From Platerodrilus igneus (lineage: Eukaryota > Arthropoda > Insecta > Coleoptera > Lycidae): 64,000 nucleotides of DNA. Positions 12,077-24,418 of the stretch are shown piece after piece (positions within the stretch are counted from its first letter, which is position 1; each line of letters begins with the position of its first letter). The notes beneath the pieces are model-generated. The model was not told the origin of the DNA, ran no database searches, and saw nothing but the letters and a program-made list of their open reading frames with translations. The translations under genes and the position numbers were made by a program. Where the stretch lies: assembly GCA_036346225.1 (NCBI GenBank), contig JARFIW010001320.1:1054001-1118000 (forward strand), read 5' to 3'.

Positions 12077-14669
12077 GAGCAGTAAAATAAACTCAGAAAC
12101 AAAAGTTTAAATTAATTAAATTATATAGCTCGTTTGCTTAATTTAAATAAAATCCGCGTTTAAAATCAAACAAAAATAAATTACGACTTAACAAATCAAA
12201 ATCCCATAAAATTGGGCCTAATAAATAATTTCAAAGGCGCATGTAATAAATTTCATGTATTTATAGCAATAAACCGCGTAAAGCGAGTTGAAATCGCGTC
12301 AAACTTCGAAACAAATCAAAATTTTTTTCGTAATTTACGTGTAATAAACAAACAACCTTAATACTAAAACATAAGCCCTTTTTGAATTAGATAAATATCA
12401 TAAAAATTGCAAATTCTGCATTAAAATTAAATAAAATATTATAACTTTTAAAAAACGTGCACATAGATGTTTTCTTAAATGGAACTTTTCTACATAAACT
12501 TTTGTGTAACTACCAGCCAAACAATTGATAAGTATTTCTTAAAATAGAACTTCCATATAACATCGGGTGTAATTAAGTAGCCGGTTTATTTGGAAGTCAT
12601 TCCCGGAGCTGCATATTTTTAGCACTACTTATACTCGTTAATTATATTTGCTTGTTTGAATAAGCCTTGAAGGAGATTAACGCTTGAATTTATATTTAAA
12701 TGGGGGTTTGAATTTAGGATATTGAGAGGTTATAACATTATTTTGTAATGTTAACTAATAAACAGATCAATTAATTAATTAAAATTCATGAACTTGCATA
12801 ACTTATAGACAAAAATTCCACAATAAATTACTTTCATATTTTAGTTAGCATCCCTCATAAAGACCAGGTTTACAAATAGCTTAAGGCTAAACTATTGTAA
12901 ATTCGAGCGGCGGTCATCATAATTTAAAGCTCTACCCTTGTAAATCAAATACAATAACCCTCTTAAAGCTTAGGTCGGTTACAGATTGACAAATCTGATA
13001 AAATTAAAATGGAATAGTACCTTTTAACGTAAATAAAGAAAAGCAATTTTCTGTTGAAAAACTTAATCTTCTTAATATTTTCGTTAATTGAAAACGGGTT
13101 ATAGAAAACGAAACATTATAAATAGCGAAAACTATTTCCAATTTGATTTGTTCAAAGATTGCAAGTAATTTTAAGTAGTCTGGAAACATCCATTGTATTT
13201 AAAATCCATTTCGGCTCAAGTGGGTTAACCGGTCTTTTGTTAATGGCAGACTACTGTCGCCAATGGGTATAGTCCACAATTCAGTAATTAAAAAATTCTT
13301 AGAAGATACAATGTATTTAAACCCTTAGAAAAATAATTGCTTCCTTGACCGTCATCTTAAAAGGGGTTGGATTTGGTTTCTAAAATCTTGTTTTTGGGGA
13401 GGTTCTGTTCAATCATTGGATAACAGAAATATGACGTAAATAATGGTTAGAGTAGGAATTAATCTATATAACTTAGGGCTTTAGCCAAAAGACGGAGATT
13501 TCAATGGGGCGGACCGTGGTAAAAAGGTAGAAACGTAGCCACAGAAGTTCGCGGGTAGCGTCCTCCGGCATCACAGATATGGAATTGCATTAGTATCACG
13601 ATAGTGAAATTGAAAAGGAGTAATTAACTCTTCCAGTTCGCGAGGGTTACGCCCGTATGTTCGCACATTTATAGTGGTACAAGGTAAATAATAAAAAGCT
13701 TGTAGGCGTGTGACGCACAAGTTAAGTGATATTGTCAATAAGATCCTGCCGGGTTCGTGTGCCATTCAATTTAAATTGCAAGCAACAAGAGCAACAAGCG
13801 AGATTCTCTCCCCCAATTTAAGAGCTGTTCTACGTTGGAAGGCAAACCATCAAACAATGGATAATTTTTAGTAAGTAAGTTTTTATATAGTTAAGTAGCA
13901 TGACCAATTTTTAGTTAATTTATTTGCTAGGACGTTTTGTCCATAAACCGTAGGATTAATTTAGTGTAAAATTTATAAGATAAGTTTCTTTCATATAAGT
14001 GTTTGGGAATTACTTATGTACGCAAAATTATCATAATTCCATATTCATCTATTCAATTAAATTTCTAAATTAAAATCAATGAATGTAAGAGGTTCACGTT
14101 TATTGCTCTGTGAATTAAATAATTTTGTTTACCGTTGATTAAGTCAATGGTTTTTTATTTTTTGATCATGAAAGTTGCATAAGTAGTCAAAAAGTTAGGA
14201 ATTGATTAAAAGAAACAATTGTTCTCCTTGGGATGACAAGTCTCTCAAGGTTTTGCACAAACATTTGGACATTTTCGACTTATCTGGCGCCCTTGGTAAT
14301 TGTCATTAAGCCACAATATTTATGAAAGGTAAGTGCCAAATTCTTTTTGTAGTATATTATATATTAATTTAGCCTTTTCTGCAAAATGTTAACCCTCTAT
14401 ATGATCAACGACCTTCCGCTAGCTAGTGCCGGTGACCCCCTTTAATTTTTGTTTTACAGGCCGCCCCCATTTTATAATTTTACTGAAAAATATATACTTA
14501 GAAGCTTTTCCGCCTGTAACAAGGTTGTTTAGTGTTTTTAACTTTGCGTCCTTTGAGCGTGGCGATGGTTACGAAACCTTTATTGAGCTTTGCATACTGA
14601 GTTGTGTTTTTTGTTCTTGCTGGTTGTTGATTCTTGTTATCTTTGTGAAGACATTGAGCTCTAAAAATC
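12077..14669 (+). mobile_element. 5' UTR of LINE copy 1 with an unknown insertion of about 1.7 kb
   Basis: The first part (12077 to about 12720) aligns with the copy 3 5' UTR (48150-48780) through shared blocks such as AAATCCGCGTTT and TGTAATTAAG. The last part (about 14440-14669) matches the copy 3 leader before ORF1. The segment about 12730-14437 has no counterpart in copies 2 or 3. It has no clear ORF or terminal repeats and may be another inserted element. Confidence 0.6.
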
Positions 14670-14925
14670 ATGGCGGTCCATCGAAATGACGAGCCCTTGC
14701 AAAGGAGGAAGAGGTGCGACAGGACAGAGCCTGTTAAGTTGGAGGCCGAAGGCTTTGTCGGGAAGATGTTGAAGATCACGTTGAAGGACGTGATGTTGGA
14801 GACTCAGAAGAAGGTTGTGATGTCAGAGGCCCAACATGTGCCTTCGTCGCGGCGGTCGGGTTGGGGAGTCGCAGCCTCTTGCGGAAGTTACTGCGCCAGA
14901 AAATGCACTCAACATCAAGACTACA
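14670..14925 (+). pseudogene. LINE copy 1 ORF1, N-terminal fragment
   Basis: It begins MAVHRNDEPLQRRKR, which aligns with the copy 3 ORF1 start [15 protein letters not shown], and continues through LKITLKDVMLETQ. It is interrupted at 14925 by the target site of LINE copy 2. The rest of this ORF1 resumes at 23353. Several substitutions and a frame slip near 14860 show decay. Confidence 0.8.
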
Positions 14926-16203
14926 TTATAATTTGAATAAGGGTCGCTATACTTGCAACCACGTCTCCAATGCTCCACCCGAAGGTACTACATTGGGTTT
15001 AAACGCGAAAGTAAAACTTGCTTCAAATGAAATCTGACTTCAAAATTAATCGGTCCTAAATAAAAATTTAACAAACTGAAACTAAAACAAAATATAGGGT
15101 TCAAATAATGGTATCCCTAGCGTGTGTTCGATCAAAAGTAAAAGGGGAGGGATCCGTAATACCGGATAGCAGTGACCAGCTCTACTTACCGGTGCGACCT
15201 GAAGGGTCGTCTTAAAACTATCCAAAACTAGCTAACTAATTTTAAAAATGGATTCAAATTTTCTAAGCATTCGCCAAATATTTTAATAGTGAATCCAGCT
15301 ATTTTGCCTACTCTATAAATTTACAAATTCGTACTTCCTGGTCTAAATATTTTATTAAGTAAATCCTATATCCGTCCTTACCGTTCCCTATCGTCCCCTA
15401 ACTTGACATATTATAATTACATTCTTCTTTTCCATAAATACTGCACCCAAAAAATAGGCGGCAGAATGTCAAACGAATTAAATCAAGCTACAAAACAATA
15501 AAATGCAGGCAAAAATATAAATACAAAAATAAATATAAATATAATATAAATATATAAATAAACAAAAAAAATAGCTAAATAAGCAAAAGCATGTAACAGT
15601 GCATAAATTAGCAAAAGCATCACCTGAATTATCAGTTGCACTCGCATAAGCATTTTGATGGCTAGCGTCATTACACACAAAAATCGTACTCGTTAAATTA
15701 TTTCAAAATCTTTTTATTAATACAAGTCAGCCACCACAACTTTATTCTTACCTCGGTAAAAATTTTACCACCATTCGGATCTGGTCGTCTTGTTACGTCC
15801 CTAATGATATCTTACTCCTAAGGGAAGGTGGATATTCACTGTTAAAGTTCTAGTGGGTATGTACTAAACGTTCTGGAGGGGTCAAATCACTATCACTTCA
15901 CTTTTAAGTCGTGTGTGTGGGGGGGTGGTGCGCGGTTTCACTTTATTTTATTTCTTTTTTTTACTCTGATTTAAATTAATGAGGTTTTCTGATTTAGTTT
16001 GTTGTTATTTATTTGTATTCGTTTATTCCCGAATTTTCGCGCGTAGAAGGGGGATAGTGACTGTGTTAGTAGTGTGAAGGTTTGTCGTGCATATTAGACT
16101 TTTGGGATTTCTTTTTTTTTAAATAAATATTACCATTCCCTACACTAAAGTTCAAATCAAGTCAATTTCCGCGCCAAGTTCGTCATCACCTAAATATCTA
16201 TCC
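14926..16203 (-). other. 3' UTR of LINE copy 2
   Basis: Aligns with the copy 3 3' UTR (54024-55351) in inverted orientation, for example the GACGACCCTTCAGGTCG block and the terminal hairpin. It includes AT-rich simple sequence at 15500-15580. No coding capacity is seen. Confidence 0.8.
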
Positions 16204-16621
16204 CTAAGCCCTATTATCTGCTTCAAGCCTAACCACCCTACCTGCAAATTCCTTAAGCGTAACCCAGAGCGTATTCTGGTTCTTAACTTCCTGAACCTCC
16301 TTCAAATTCTTAGGCCATCTTAGACCTTCGATAGCCAACTTTTTGTCAGCTAACCCCCGTATTGGAAGGTTTGATGGGGCAATCGAAGAGCACGTTTACA
16401 GCACTTTCCGACTCCGGCCGACTCGCAACTGTCGTCGTTTCTAAGATCAACCCTCCTCAAATATGCCTTCAGTGCCCCATGATCCGTAATGAGCTGCACC
16501 ATTTTGTGATCTAATTTAATCTCGATTCTGTCCATAGCCTTTATGCTTGGAATAAACCTGTGCCCATCTATCTGTGGTGGCGTTATTCCACCTCTCCTCA
16601 CACTGACTAATCGATCTTTTC

Positions 16622-17352
16622 TTACATTTAAAAGTTAAAGTTACAATCCCGCAAGCGCGAGATTACGTAACGCACCGGCAGATGGTAACCCTTATCTTGG
16701 TTACAGATTTTAGCGCGCCCATCTGTCAATGACGTCACTAACATGCAAAATTAAACGCGCAATTAACGGAATATGTAAGTGTTAGAAATGAAATATAAAC
16801 AAATAAGGTACTTACATAAATAGGTACAGCTTCCTACTGATTAAGTAAAGATGGTGTCAGCAACGTCCATCAGGGATGCTGATGGCCCCCTTTAAGATAT
16901 TTACCGGAGGGTACGCCTAGCGTCCTTCCAAATGGCTCCGACTAGCTACGCCGGTCGCAGTTGCTCCCAGGACTCGTTCGTCTAGGGTCGTGGACTACGG
17001 TTCGAGCAGGCTGCTTGCAAATTACCTTCTACCTATGTTGGGAACGAATGAGGAACAGGTATAAGGACGACAAACAAAGATAAGCAAAGGCAAGGATCTA
17101 CATAAATAAAAGATAAAGATACGTTACCGAAAACCCAACCACTCTTCTGGAAGTCAAAGGTAAAAAGCCACGTTACAGAGTCCCCCGGAAACTTCCCCAC
17201 TCTTGTTCTCCCGCCACTCGCGGCGCGCGATCTGGCGCAAACGCACTCTAACGTGACGGAAATTCACGCCAAGTCTTTTGAATTTAAGGCGCGAAAACTC
17301 CCGCACATCAAAATTAAGCTAAGGAATGTTTAGTGCCAATTTGGCACGTAAC
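16622..17352 (-). mobile_element. GTTAC-ended non-autonomous element, copy A
   Basis: Shares long blocks with copy D (37554-38309): CGCGCAAGCGCG, CATCTGNCAATGACGTCA, GGAGGGTACGCCT, AAATGGCTCCGAC, and GTGCCAATTTxGGCACGTAAC at the right end. It interrupts the ORF2 coding of LINE copy 2: the coding left at KRKLRES resumes beyond the element. It has no coding capacity. The left boundary (about 16622) is approximate. Confidence 0.8.
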
Positions 17353-20300
17353 ACTTTCTCGGAGCTTCCTCTTGATTAGCGACCTAGGCATTAGCGAATA
17401 TGACGAACGAAACTCCCCTGTGGCTGCCTCCTTAGCTAACTTGTCGGCCCTATCGTTTCCCTTGTTTCCCTGGTGAGATCTGACCCAAAAGAACTTTAAA
17501 TCCCAAAAACCTAGCGCTATGCGCGCTATCCTCCAGACATCCTCTTGAAGATCGGTCGAAGTGAGCATATTCGACAGTGCTACTAAAGCGGATTTATTAT
17601 CGCCGATGATAGAGTACCCACTCGCGCCAGAGTGGTTGACGCTATACTCTATAGCTTCCTTTAGAGCCACCATTTCGCATTGAAAGATGGTGCTCCAATC
17701 AGCGAGTTTTGTTTAGAAATGAAACACTTCCCTCTCCTTTTTGTATACAACAAACGCCGCGCTTGCTTGCACGTCGTCCATTCTTAAGCAGTCCATAGAG
17801 ATCTTAACGCCTCTAGCGCTTTCATCCCCTTCAGCAAACTGAATTCCCTTAATATCCGCCGGATGCCCTAATTCCGAAATAACTATTTTCCTCTCAACCT
17901 CTCTATCCCCTAGGCCTAAGCTTTCGATGACGTTCTGTCCTTCCCTGGTATTTATAATTCTGCGATCTCTAATTTCTTTAATAATGAACTCGATCGGAAG
18001 AATCCTACTAATAACCAGCACCGCCTCTGTAGAGGTGGTCCAGTATGCCCGCGACGCCTTAACCTCCTTGATTCACTGGACGCTTGCCAACTTCCCTTAC
18101 TTTACAACCATCCGCACAGACCGATGCTGTGTACAACATCACCGGCTCGATTTCTCCTGTATAAACCGTCTTCAAAGAGTCGCTTCTAAATCCCCAATTG
18201 ATTTTTGCAGCCGCCATCATCCTATTGGATATTTTACTTCTCTTAGCCCTAATGTATTGCACATGTGCTTTCCAATTTAATTTATTGTCGATTTTGACCC
18301 CGAGGTAAGTGATTGCTTCCCTAAACGGAATCCTTCCGCCGCATAATTCTTACCTAGGGGGGCGTTGCCCTGGCTTCGTGTCAAAATAAAGAGCCTCCGA
18401 TTTGGAAGTGTTAAATTTTAATTTAATTAACTGCGACCATTCTAGTAGTCTTTCTAGCGCCTCGTTTGGTTTGGTGCGCATTTCCTTAATTAACCTCGAC
18501 CTAACAATTATTAACGTGTCGTCCGCAAACCCTACAATTGTGCATTCCTTGGGCAATCTGACCTTAAAGATATTTTTATATAAAAGTTTCCAGAAGATTA
18601 GCCCCGAGCAAGACCCCTGCGGGCAACCTCTTTCCACAGTTCGCGATACAATTTCCCCCGGAATTTCTATCAGCGCCAACCTTCCTGAAAAATAGCTTTT
18701 GACCAGCGACATCAAGTTCGCCGGACAATCCCTACCTTCTAACTTACAAATGATAGCTGGTCACCAGGCGGCGTCAAACGCCCCCGAGATCTCCACAGAC
18801 ACGATGACACAATGCTCCTTGATCTCTCTGGCTTCCTTGATCTGCCCTACTACAAATTCTAATACACCGATCGTCGACTTTTCTTCTGCAAAACCAAACT
18901 GTCGCTTGTTAAAGCCCCCCTTGCCCTAACCGAATGCTCTATCCTCATAGTCATAACCCTATCCAAAGCTTTACCGATTACCGGAAGCAGACTAATTGGA
19001 CGATTGCTGCCCGGATCTGACGCGTCCGCCTTTTTAGATTTAGGAATGAACTTTACATTCTGAGTTTTCCAACAACCTGGAACATCGCCCTTCTCCAAAC
19101 AAAGCCTGAACAACCCGGCAAAGACGTGCGGGGCCAACTGCACGTCTCCAGAGCTGCGTCGGAGGTGATTCCGTCTGACCCCGGCGCTTCCTAAGAGCTC
19201 TAACGACCTCGTGCTTGCGAATTTCCTTATTGCTGCCTGTTCCCCTAGCCTATGCGGCTCCTCGACGTATCAGGTCGTGTAGCCCATTGCCCTCCTCTGG
19301 AATATCCGATGGATAGAACCTTTCTAACAAATACTCCGCCGTGGTTTTAAAACCATCTGTGTGTTTGCCGTCTAATTTTCTCATATTGCCCAACGCGATT
19401 TTTTTCTGTTTACCTCTTATTACGCGATACGCGGTTCCCCACGGTTCTTTTTCTGAGTTACCTGTGCAAAATTCTTTGAATTTATTCGAACGTGTTTCTT
19501 CTATTAGTATTTTATATTCGCGGTTGCTTCGGTTATACTACCTTTTTTTGCTTTCGCATTTCACCCGAGACACGTTGGTAGCGATGCCTTAGATTTTGCG
19601 TTTCCGATCTTTTGGTGGTTAGTTCGCGTGGCCACCAGGGTACGCTGTCTTTAAATGTTTTGATACGCGTCCTGGAATGCGCCGACGCTTCTACCACAGC
19701 GTCGTTTAGTTTTCTTCGCGAGTGTTTCAATTTGTGGTGCCTCTCGGCAATTTACTAATTCGTTTTCAAGCGCGGGGATGCCTTCCCTAAAATTTTGCTT
19801 GAATTATTCTCAATTCGCTTTTTTATTACAGAACCGCGAAACGGTTGATAATTACCCGTTTATGCGTATTTCGATGTCGATATTCCATGTTATTAATTTG
19901 TGATCCCAATTTTCGACTGCCCCTAACAAACCGTGTGAGATTGCCGTGACATCAATAAAACTTTACCTCTATGCCCTTCGAACGTGGGTGTATCGTTGTC
20001 TAAAATTCCACTCTGTTAAAAGATCAGCGACCTGCGAACCTCTATCATCTTCCTGTGGACTACCCCACAGTGGCGACTTAGCGTTGAAATCTCCACGACG
20101 ATCAGCTTTCGATTTCGACCTCGATTTGATTGATTAATTCTTCGGTTTTTTCCCGCCGGGAGTCGACCGACGGGAGGTATACGCTAATTACTATTATTGT
20201 TTCGGATTCTGTTTTTATCTCTGCCGTCGTTAAAAATTCATTTGACAAATTATTTAATAAAATACCTGCCCACGTCTCATTATTTATTACTATGTCGCTA

Positions 20301-20362
20301 CGCAGCCGTTCGCTGCTTGAGTTTAATACAGCGACCCCCATTCGGAATCCCACTATTTTGTG

Positions 20363-20952
20363 GTCATACAGGGGTATCCCGACACGGCCGACTGTTTGAA
20401 AAATGGCAGGTGAGCATTTTTCACAAAAATTACGCCCTTATTCGGATGAGAGGTTAAATGGACGTCCCGTGTGGGAGTGTTGTCACGCACGTTAAAGATC
20501 CCTACCTTGCCTGGAACGGCAAGAGTTCGGCAAAATTCTCAATTTCTAGGCAACAAAAATCTCGCCTTCTGGCCAATGTAGTAGTTTCGGGTGGAGCATT
20601 GGAAATGTAAATGAACGGTTATACGGGAATTGAGCGTCGCCGGGGATCAATGTAGTAGGTAAGACTACGGATTCCAAGGTCCTGGGTTCGAATCTCGATA
20701 CGGCCGACTGCTTGAAAACTGGCAGGTGAGCATTTTTCACAAAAATTACGCCCTCGTTCGGATGAGAGGTTAAATGGAGGCCCGCGTATGTGCGTGTTAT
20801 CACCCACGTTAAAACGTTAAAGATTCCTACCATGCCTGGAACGGCAAGGGTTCGGCAAAATTCTAAATTTCCAGGCAACAAAAAACTCACCTCCTGGCCA
20901 ATGTAGTACCTTCGGGTGGAGCATTGGAAATATAAATGCACAGTCATACAGG
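20363..20952 (+). mobile_element. SINE pair (c and d) inside LINE copy 2
   Basis: Two plus-strand SINEs in tandem, flanked by a 10-bp duplication GTCATACAGG (20363-20372 and 20943-20952). SINE c (20373 to about 20617) is 5' truncated and begins in the B-box region (TATCCCGACACGGCC). SINE d (about 20628-20942) has a full head (GCGTCGCCGGGGATCAATG) and B box GGTTCGAATCTC. A diverged copy of the duplication, GTTATACGGG, lies between them (20618-20627). Both end in the CCAATG...CATTGG block. They split the endonuclease region of the LINE. Confidence 0.88.
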
Positions 20953-21090
20953 TACGGTTCTTGTATGTGCCCGATATCGATTTTATTTTCGTTAAGTAAT
21001 TTAGCGAAGTTATTTGTGGCCACTTTGCCCTTGCTTAAATTAATTTGCGCACATTTGATTTTCAAGGTTCTCTGAACATCGTATAAAGAC

Positions 21091-22226
21091 TTAGGATCCA
21101 TAGTCAATGTTCCTGATGATGGCTGCCTTCAAACGCTGCATCGTTAGGCACTGGCTGGACTTGGCGTCGTGACGAGTGTCGACCCTGACGCTATCAACCC
21201 TATCGTTCGACCTCGCACAAACTACACAACAAAAAACTGCTCGCCTACAGTTCTTGAACTCATGCCCCACTTCGGTGCAGTTACCGCAAAACTGCACCCG
21301 CTCCTTACTCTCCGTTGCTCTGTGACTGAACTCGTAACAGCGATAACACTGGATCATTGTGAAATGATCCCGAGCCCAGACTCTACGCCACCCAAAGGAG
21401 CACGAAGCGCGGCCTCTTCTTCTCTATGGTCCTCGCCGTGAGACCCTGACAAGCCCCACCTACCTCTATGCGTCCGACGTGCTCCGATAACAACAAACCC
21501 GTCCTTGGCCGGATCAACCTTTTTCTTTAACGGCACCATAATGTCTTCCTTAACCCCTGGGTTGACGTATACTCGAAACGCGAAAGTCGGCACTGAACTC
21601 GTCCTTGCAACCTTGCTCCCCACTGCGCTGGCATATGATATCTGCCCTGGTACCAAACGACCTTTTGATCCCTCCTGTCATACAGCGACCTGCTCTGTGC
21701 GCGCTGCTGCCATAGCCTCCTTCACCTCGCCCCGCGCCAACCTAAGACCCCTAACTATCCCCAAGAGCTGATTCGCGACGTCTCGGAACTCGTCCGCGGC
21801 GTTGCGAATCACCATCCTGTCGCCTACGGTGATGGTTGCCGAAGTAGCAGGGACCCGCTTGTGTATAAGGCCGTGCGCCTTTGTCGCCCGGAACAGCAAG
21901 AGATCCAGCTCGGCAAGATCGCTAGACGCAACGCGTCCGTTGCTGCTAGTCGCTTCACAACGCTGGCCCCTCGATGTTGAGGGCGACTCAGACCCAGCTC
22001 CACACACAAGGGGCGCCAGCCCTTCGGACGCCACAACCGCAGACCCAGGCTACCTCTACGACGCAACTACCTCCTCGTTGTGCTGCGGCACCAACTTTTC
22101 CACCACGACATCCTTTTCCCCAACCTTTGTAACCGATTCGGCCTCCGACCGCTCGCTCCTGACGCACTTCAACCGATCACCCCTCTTCTTCTTAAGCAAC
22201 GGCTTGTCATCCCGGTGGACAACCAC
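21091..22226 (-). pseudogene. LINE copy 2 ORF1 (zinc-knuckle nucleic-acid-binding protein), broken
   Basis: Aligns with copy 3 ORF1. The start region VVHRDDKPLLKKKRGDR has GTG (22224-22226) where copy 3 has ATG. Downstream pieces include KVDPAKDGFVVIGARRTHRGR and three zinc knuckles: CYRCYEFSHRATES (final Cys lost), [14 protein letters not shown], and CCVVCARSNDR...[11 protein letters not shown]. Frames break several times. In life ORF1 would bind LINE RNA as the chaperone/RNP protein. Confidence 0.88.
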
Positions 22227-23352
22227 GCTGACAAATCTGAACCATTAAAAGACAACAGGAATAAACAACAGCCAAGATTGAAAACTCGACCGTTTCGACA
22301 CTACGTAAACTTAAAGTTAAAATGAAAAACTAAAAGACAAAGCAACAACGAGTACAAAACAAAACGTTGCTCTAATAAAATGCCTAGATTTAAAATGAAC
22401 CGTAACTTTCTCTGTATTTAATTATTTATTCAAATCTCAAACCGCCAAATGGAATTGCAAATTTATCAAAGATAAAATAAACACTGAAGGTCAAAATAAT
22501 AAAGTGGACAGAATAAAATCGCAACCCAATAAAAATATACGGCAAAAACACTATTTATTTATTTAAACCTTTAAACCGCCAAATCAAATTTCAAATTTAT
22601 ACAAGCTAATTAGTTCAAAAATCAAATTTAAAAAATGTCGAACTTTAAATTAAATACAGAAACCACAAATAAAAACACGAGCTATTTGAATGCGGTACCA
22701 AAAACGCACTTATCGCTTGTTTCTCGGTGCCTGGTACGTCCTTCAAATGTTACACCACTAATTAAACCAAAATATCGACTTTTAGGAGCCTGTAAGTACG
22801 CGTTTACTTAAAATATGGAATATTTTATTTTAATTATTTAAAAATTTAGGATTTTTAAGCTATTTGTTTAGTTCAAAAGGCCCTAGATTTTGGTTTTTAA
22901 TTTGCTATTTAATTACACGCACACTACAAAATTTTTTCCAAATTTATTTAATTATTTTACGCGGTTCTTTTACACTATTAACGCGTTTTTTTCTATATAT
23001 TAAAAACGGCTTTTAAATTATTTTTAAATTTTTTTTGGGTATTTATTTATTGGATTTTTGATTTATTGGCCCAAAATTTAATTAATTTTAAAACGGAATT
23101 TTACTTTAAAATTTAACGAAAACGCGATTTATTTATTATATATTCGTTTAAATTATTATTTTTGATTTTAATTCACTGTCTTGTGTTTAAAAATTAATGC
23201 CGCACAATAAATAAAACACAATAAAAAGCAAAGCTCAAAATATAATAAAAAATATAAAAACCCTATTAAAAACTTACTTGTTTGCTGCAGAAGCGGGAGC
23301 TCCGTAAAACACGTCCGCACACTTCAACAGCTAACTAGAAAGTCTTACACAT
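22227..23352 (-). other. 5' UTR of LINE copy 2
   Basis: Aligns inverted with copy 3 5' UTR, including the GAGCTCCCGCTTC block near the 5' end (23280-23310) and AT-rich sequence. Its 5' end adjoins the 12-bp target duplication at 23353. Confidence 0.8.
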
Positions 23353-23480
23353 ATCAAGACTACAGTGGACGACTTCGAATAGTAATAACGGAAGCGTTGC
23401 TGATAACGACCTTGACGAGCCGGAACTTTTGAAGTTTAGGGCAAGAAAGGTGCACGCAGTCATTAAAAATGTGTGATTTT
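23353..23480 (+). pseudogene. LINE copy 1 ORF1, second fragment
   Basis: After the target duplicate the plus-strand reading continues with SNNGSVADNDLDEPELLKF and ARKVHAVIK, matching copy 3 [18 protein letters not shown] and RKAHSVIS. The match stops at about 23480, where LINE copy 1 is truncated. Confidence 0.75.
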
Positions 23481-23929
23481 TATATCGTACGTCCGTATAG
23501 CTTATCTACTCGATCCGATTAACAGCTTGCCTTGAAAATATTGCAACGCCTATCGGTTTGTTTGTGACCAGAAGAATACATCGGAATGTAAACGAAAAGT
23601 TTGACTACTCAAAAGATGATTGACAGGTCCTGCGGTGCGAGATCCCTTGAATGACAGGTACAAGACTGCACTTAAAGATTACAGTAATCAATCTTAAGAA
23701 CGTTATTTGCATATTTTGGGTTGTAGAGTAATCTAGAACAATTGGATAAGGTATAAATTAGCGTTAAGGGGATTTGCAAGTCAGTTCTAATTGCAGCTTT
23801 TGATTGTAATACTAGTTCTGATTGGCTTTGATCATGATGTTAGTTCAGAAGTTAAGTTCCGATTAAAGCTTCGAGAGTTCCTGACGTGATATAAATTAGT
23901 GGTACAAATAAAGTATCCTATGTGAGATT
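23481..23929. other. Unassigned stretch
   Basis: About 450 bp between the LINE copy 1 remnant and the GTTAC-ended element B. No ORF, repeat or motif recognised. Confidence 0.4.
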
Positions 23930-24418
23930 GTTACATGCAAAATTGGCATTGTAAGTTTCTAATTTGCGAGTGAATTCGCGCCAATATTTTAAAAGACTTG
24001 TGGGTACATTTCCGTCACTTCAGACAGTTGCGTCGGCGCCCGGGATTGCGCAGACGCGGAGTGGGGAAGTAAGTGGTGATTTCTGTCACGTCATGGACTA
24101 GTGAAAAAACGTCGAACAGTGAGGTTGATCTGTGTGCCTTTTATCTTGTTTTCTCTTTCAGATATGTAGGTTTCCTGTCTCGTACCTGTTATCGTTCCTC
24201 CTACCTGTATCCTTTACCGTACCGCTACACAAGAAGAGAGAAGACAAACAAATCTGGTATCAACGGGGGCGAAGCCCGACCCACGCTCAACTAGCGCCAA
24301 GACAATGTTGTGAAGAGCTCCACAGTTTAGGTGAGTACCTTTTATCTTTTTTTTTGTGTGTGATACAGATTTGAGACGCGTTGGTGACGTAACACCTTGT
24401 TGCGCGGTATTGCGTATG

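Larger units (their letters stand above)
16204..21107 (-). pseudogene. LINE copy 2 ORF2 (endonuclease, RT, RNase H), broken
   Basis: Endonuclease start with CAQINLSKGKVATNNF and HIQEPYLYD (about 21060-20945), broken by the SINE pair and resuming at 20353. An IQEPYLYD-to-GFRMGVAVLNS continuity across the SINEs is supported by copy 3. RT pieces: [23 protein letters not shown] (about 18950-19050) and GFADDTLIIVRSR (about 18520). RNase H-like segment IIGDNKSALVAL and WVRSHQGNKGNDRADKLAKEAA (17673-17370), then interruption by the GTTAC element. C-terminus HRFIPSI...[16 protein letters not shown]. Many stops and frameshifts. Confidence 0.88.
14926..23352 (-). mobile_element. R1-like LINE copy 2, full length, inverted
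   Basis: A complete LINE on the minus strand, flanked by a perfect 12-bp duplication ATCAAGACTACA (14914-14925 and 23353-23364), inserted into ORF1 of LINE copy 1. Minus-strand order: 5' UTR (23352 to about 22227), ORF1 (22226-21091), ORF2 (about 21107-16204), 3' UTR (16203-14926) ending in the CCAATG...CATTGG hairpin at about 14965-14997. It carries a GTTAC-ended element (about 16622-17352) and a SINE pair (20373-20942). Net length is about 7.1 kb. Confidence 0.92.
2940..23480 (+). mobile_element. R1-like LINE copy 1 (nested, 3' truncated)
   Basis: The 5' UTR is recognised by alignment with LINE copy 3. The GAGCGGACATG start block at about 2956 matches the 5' end near 47990. The UTR continues at 12077 (GGAGCAGTAAAAT matches the region near 48150). 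ORF1 starts at 14670 (MAVHRNDEPL), stops at the copy 2 insertion at 14925 and resumes at 23353-23480 (DLDEPELLKFRARKVHAVI matches copy 3 ORF1). It is interrupted by a gypsy element (3084-12072), an unknown segment of about 1.7 kb (about 12730-14437) and LINE copy 2 (14926-23352). Everything after about 23480 is missing. Confidence 0.8.

Noticed and set aside
24073..24374. Small ORFs repeated in GTTAC copies B and C
   Set aside because: They recur only because the elements are near-identical; no similarity to proteins and no start context.
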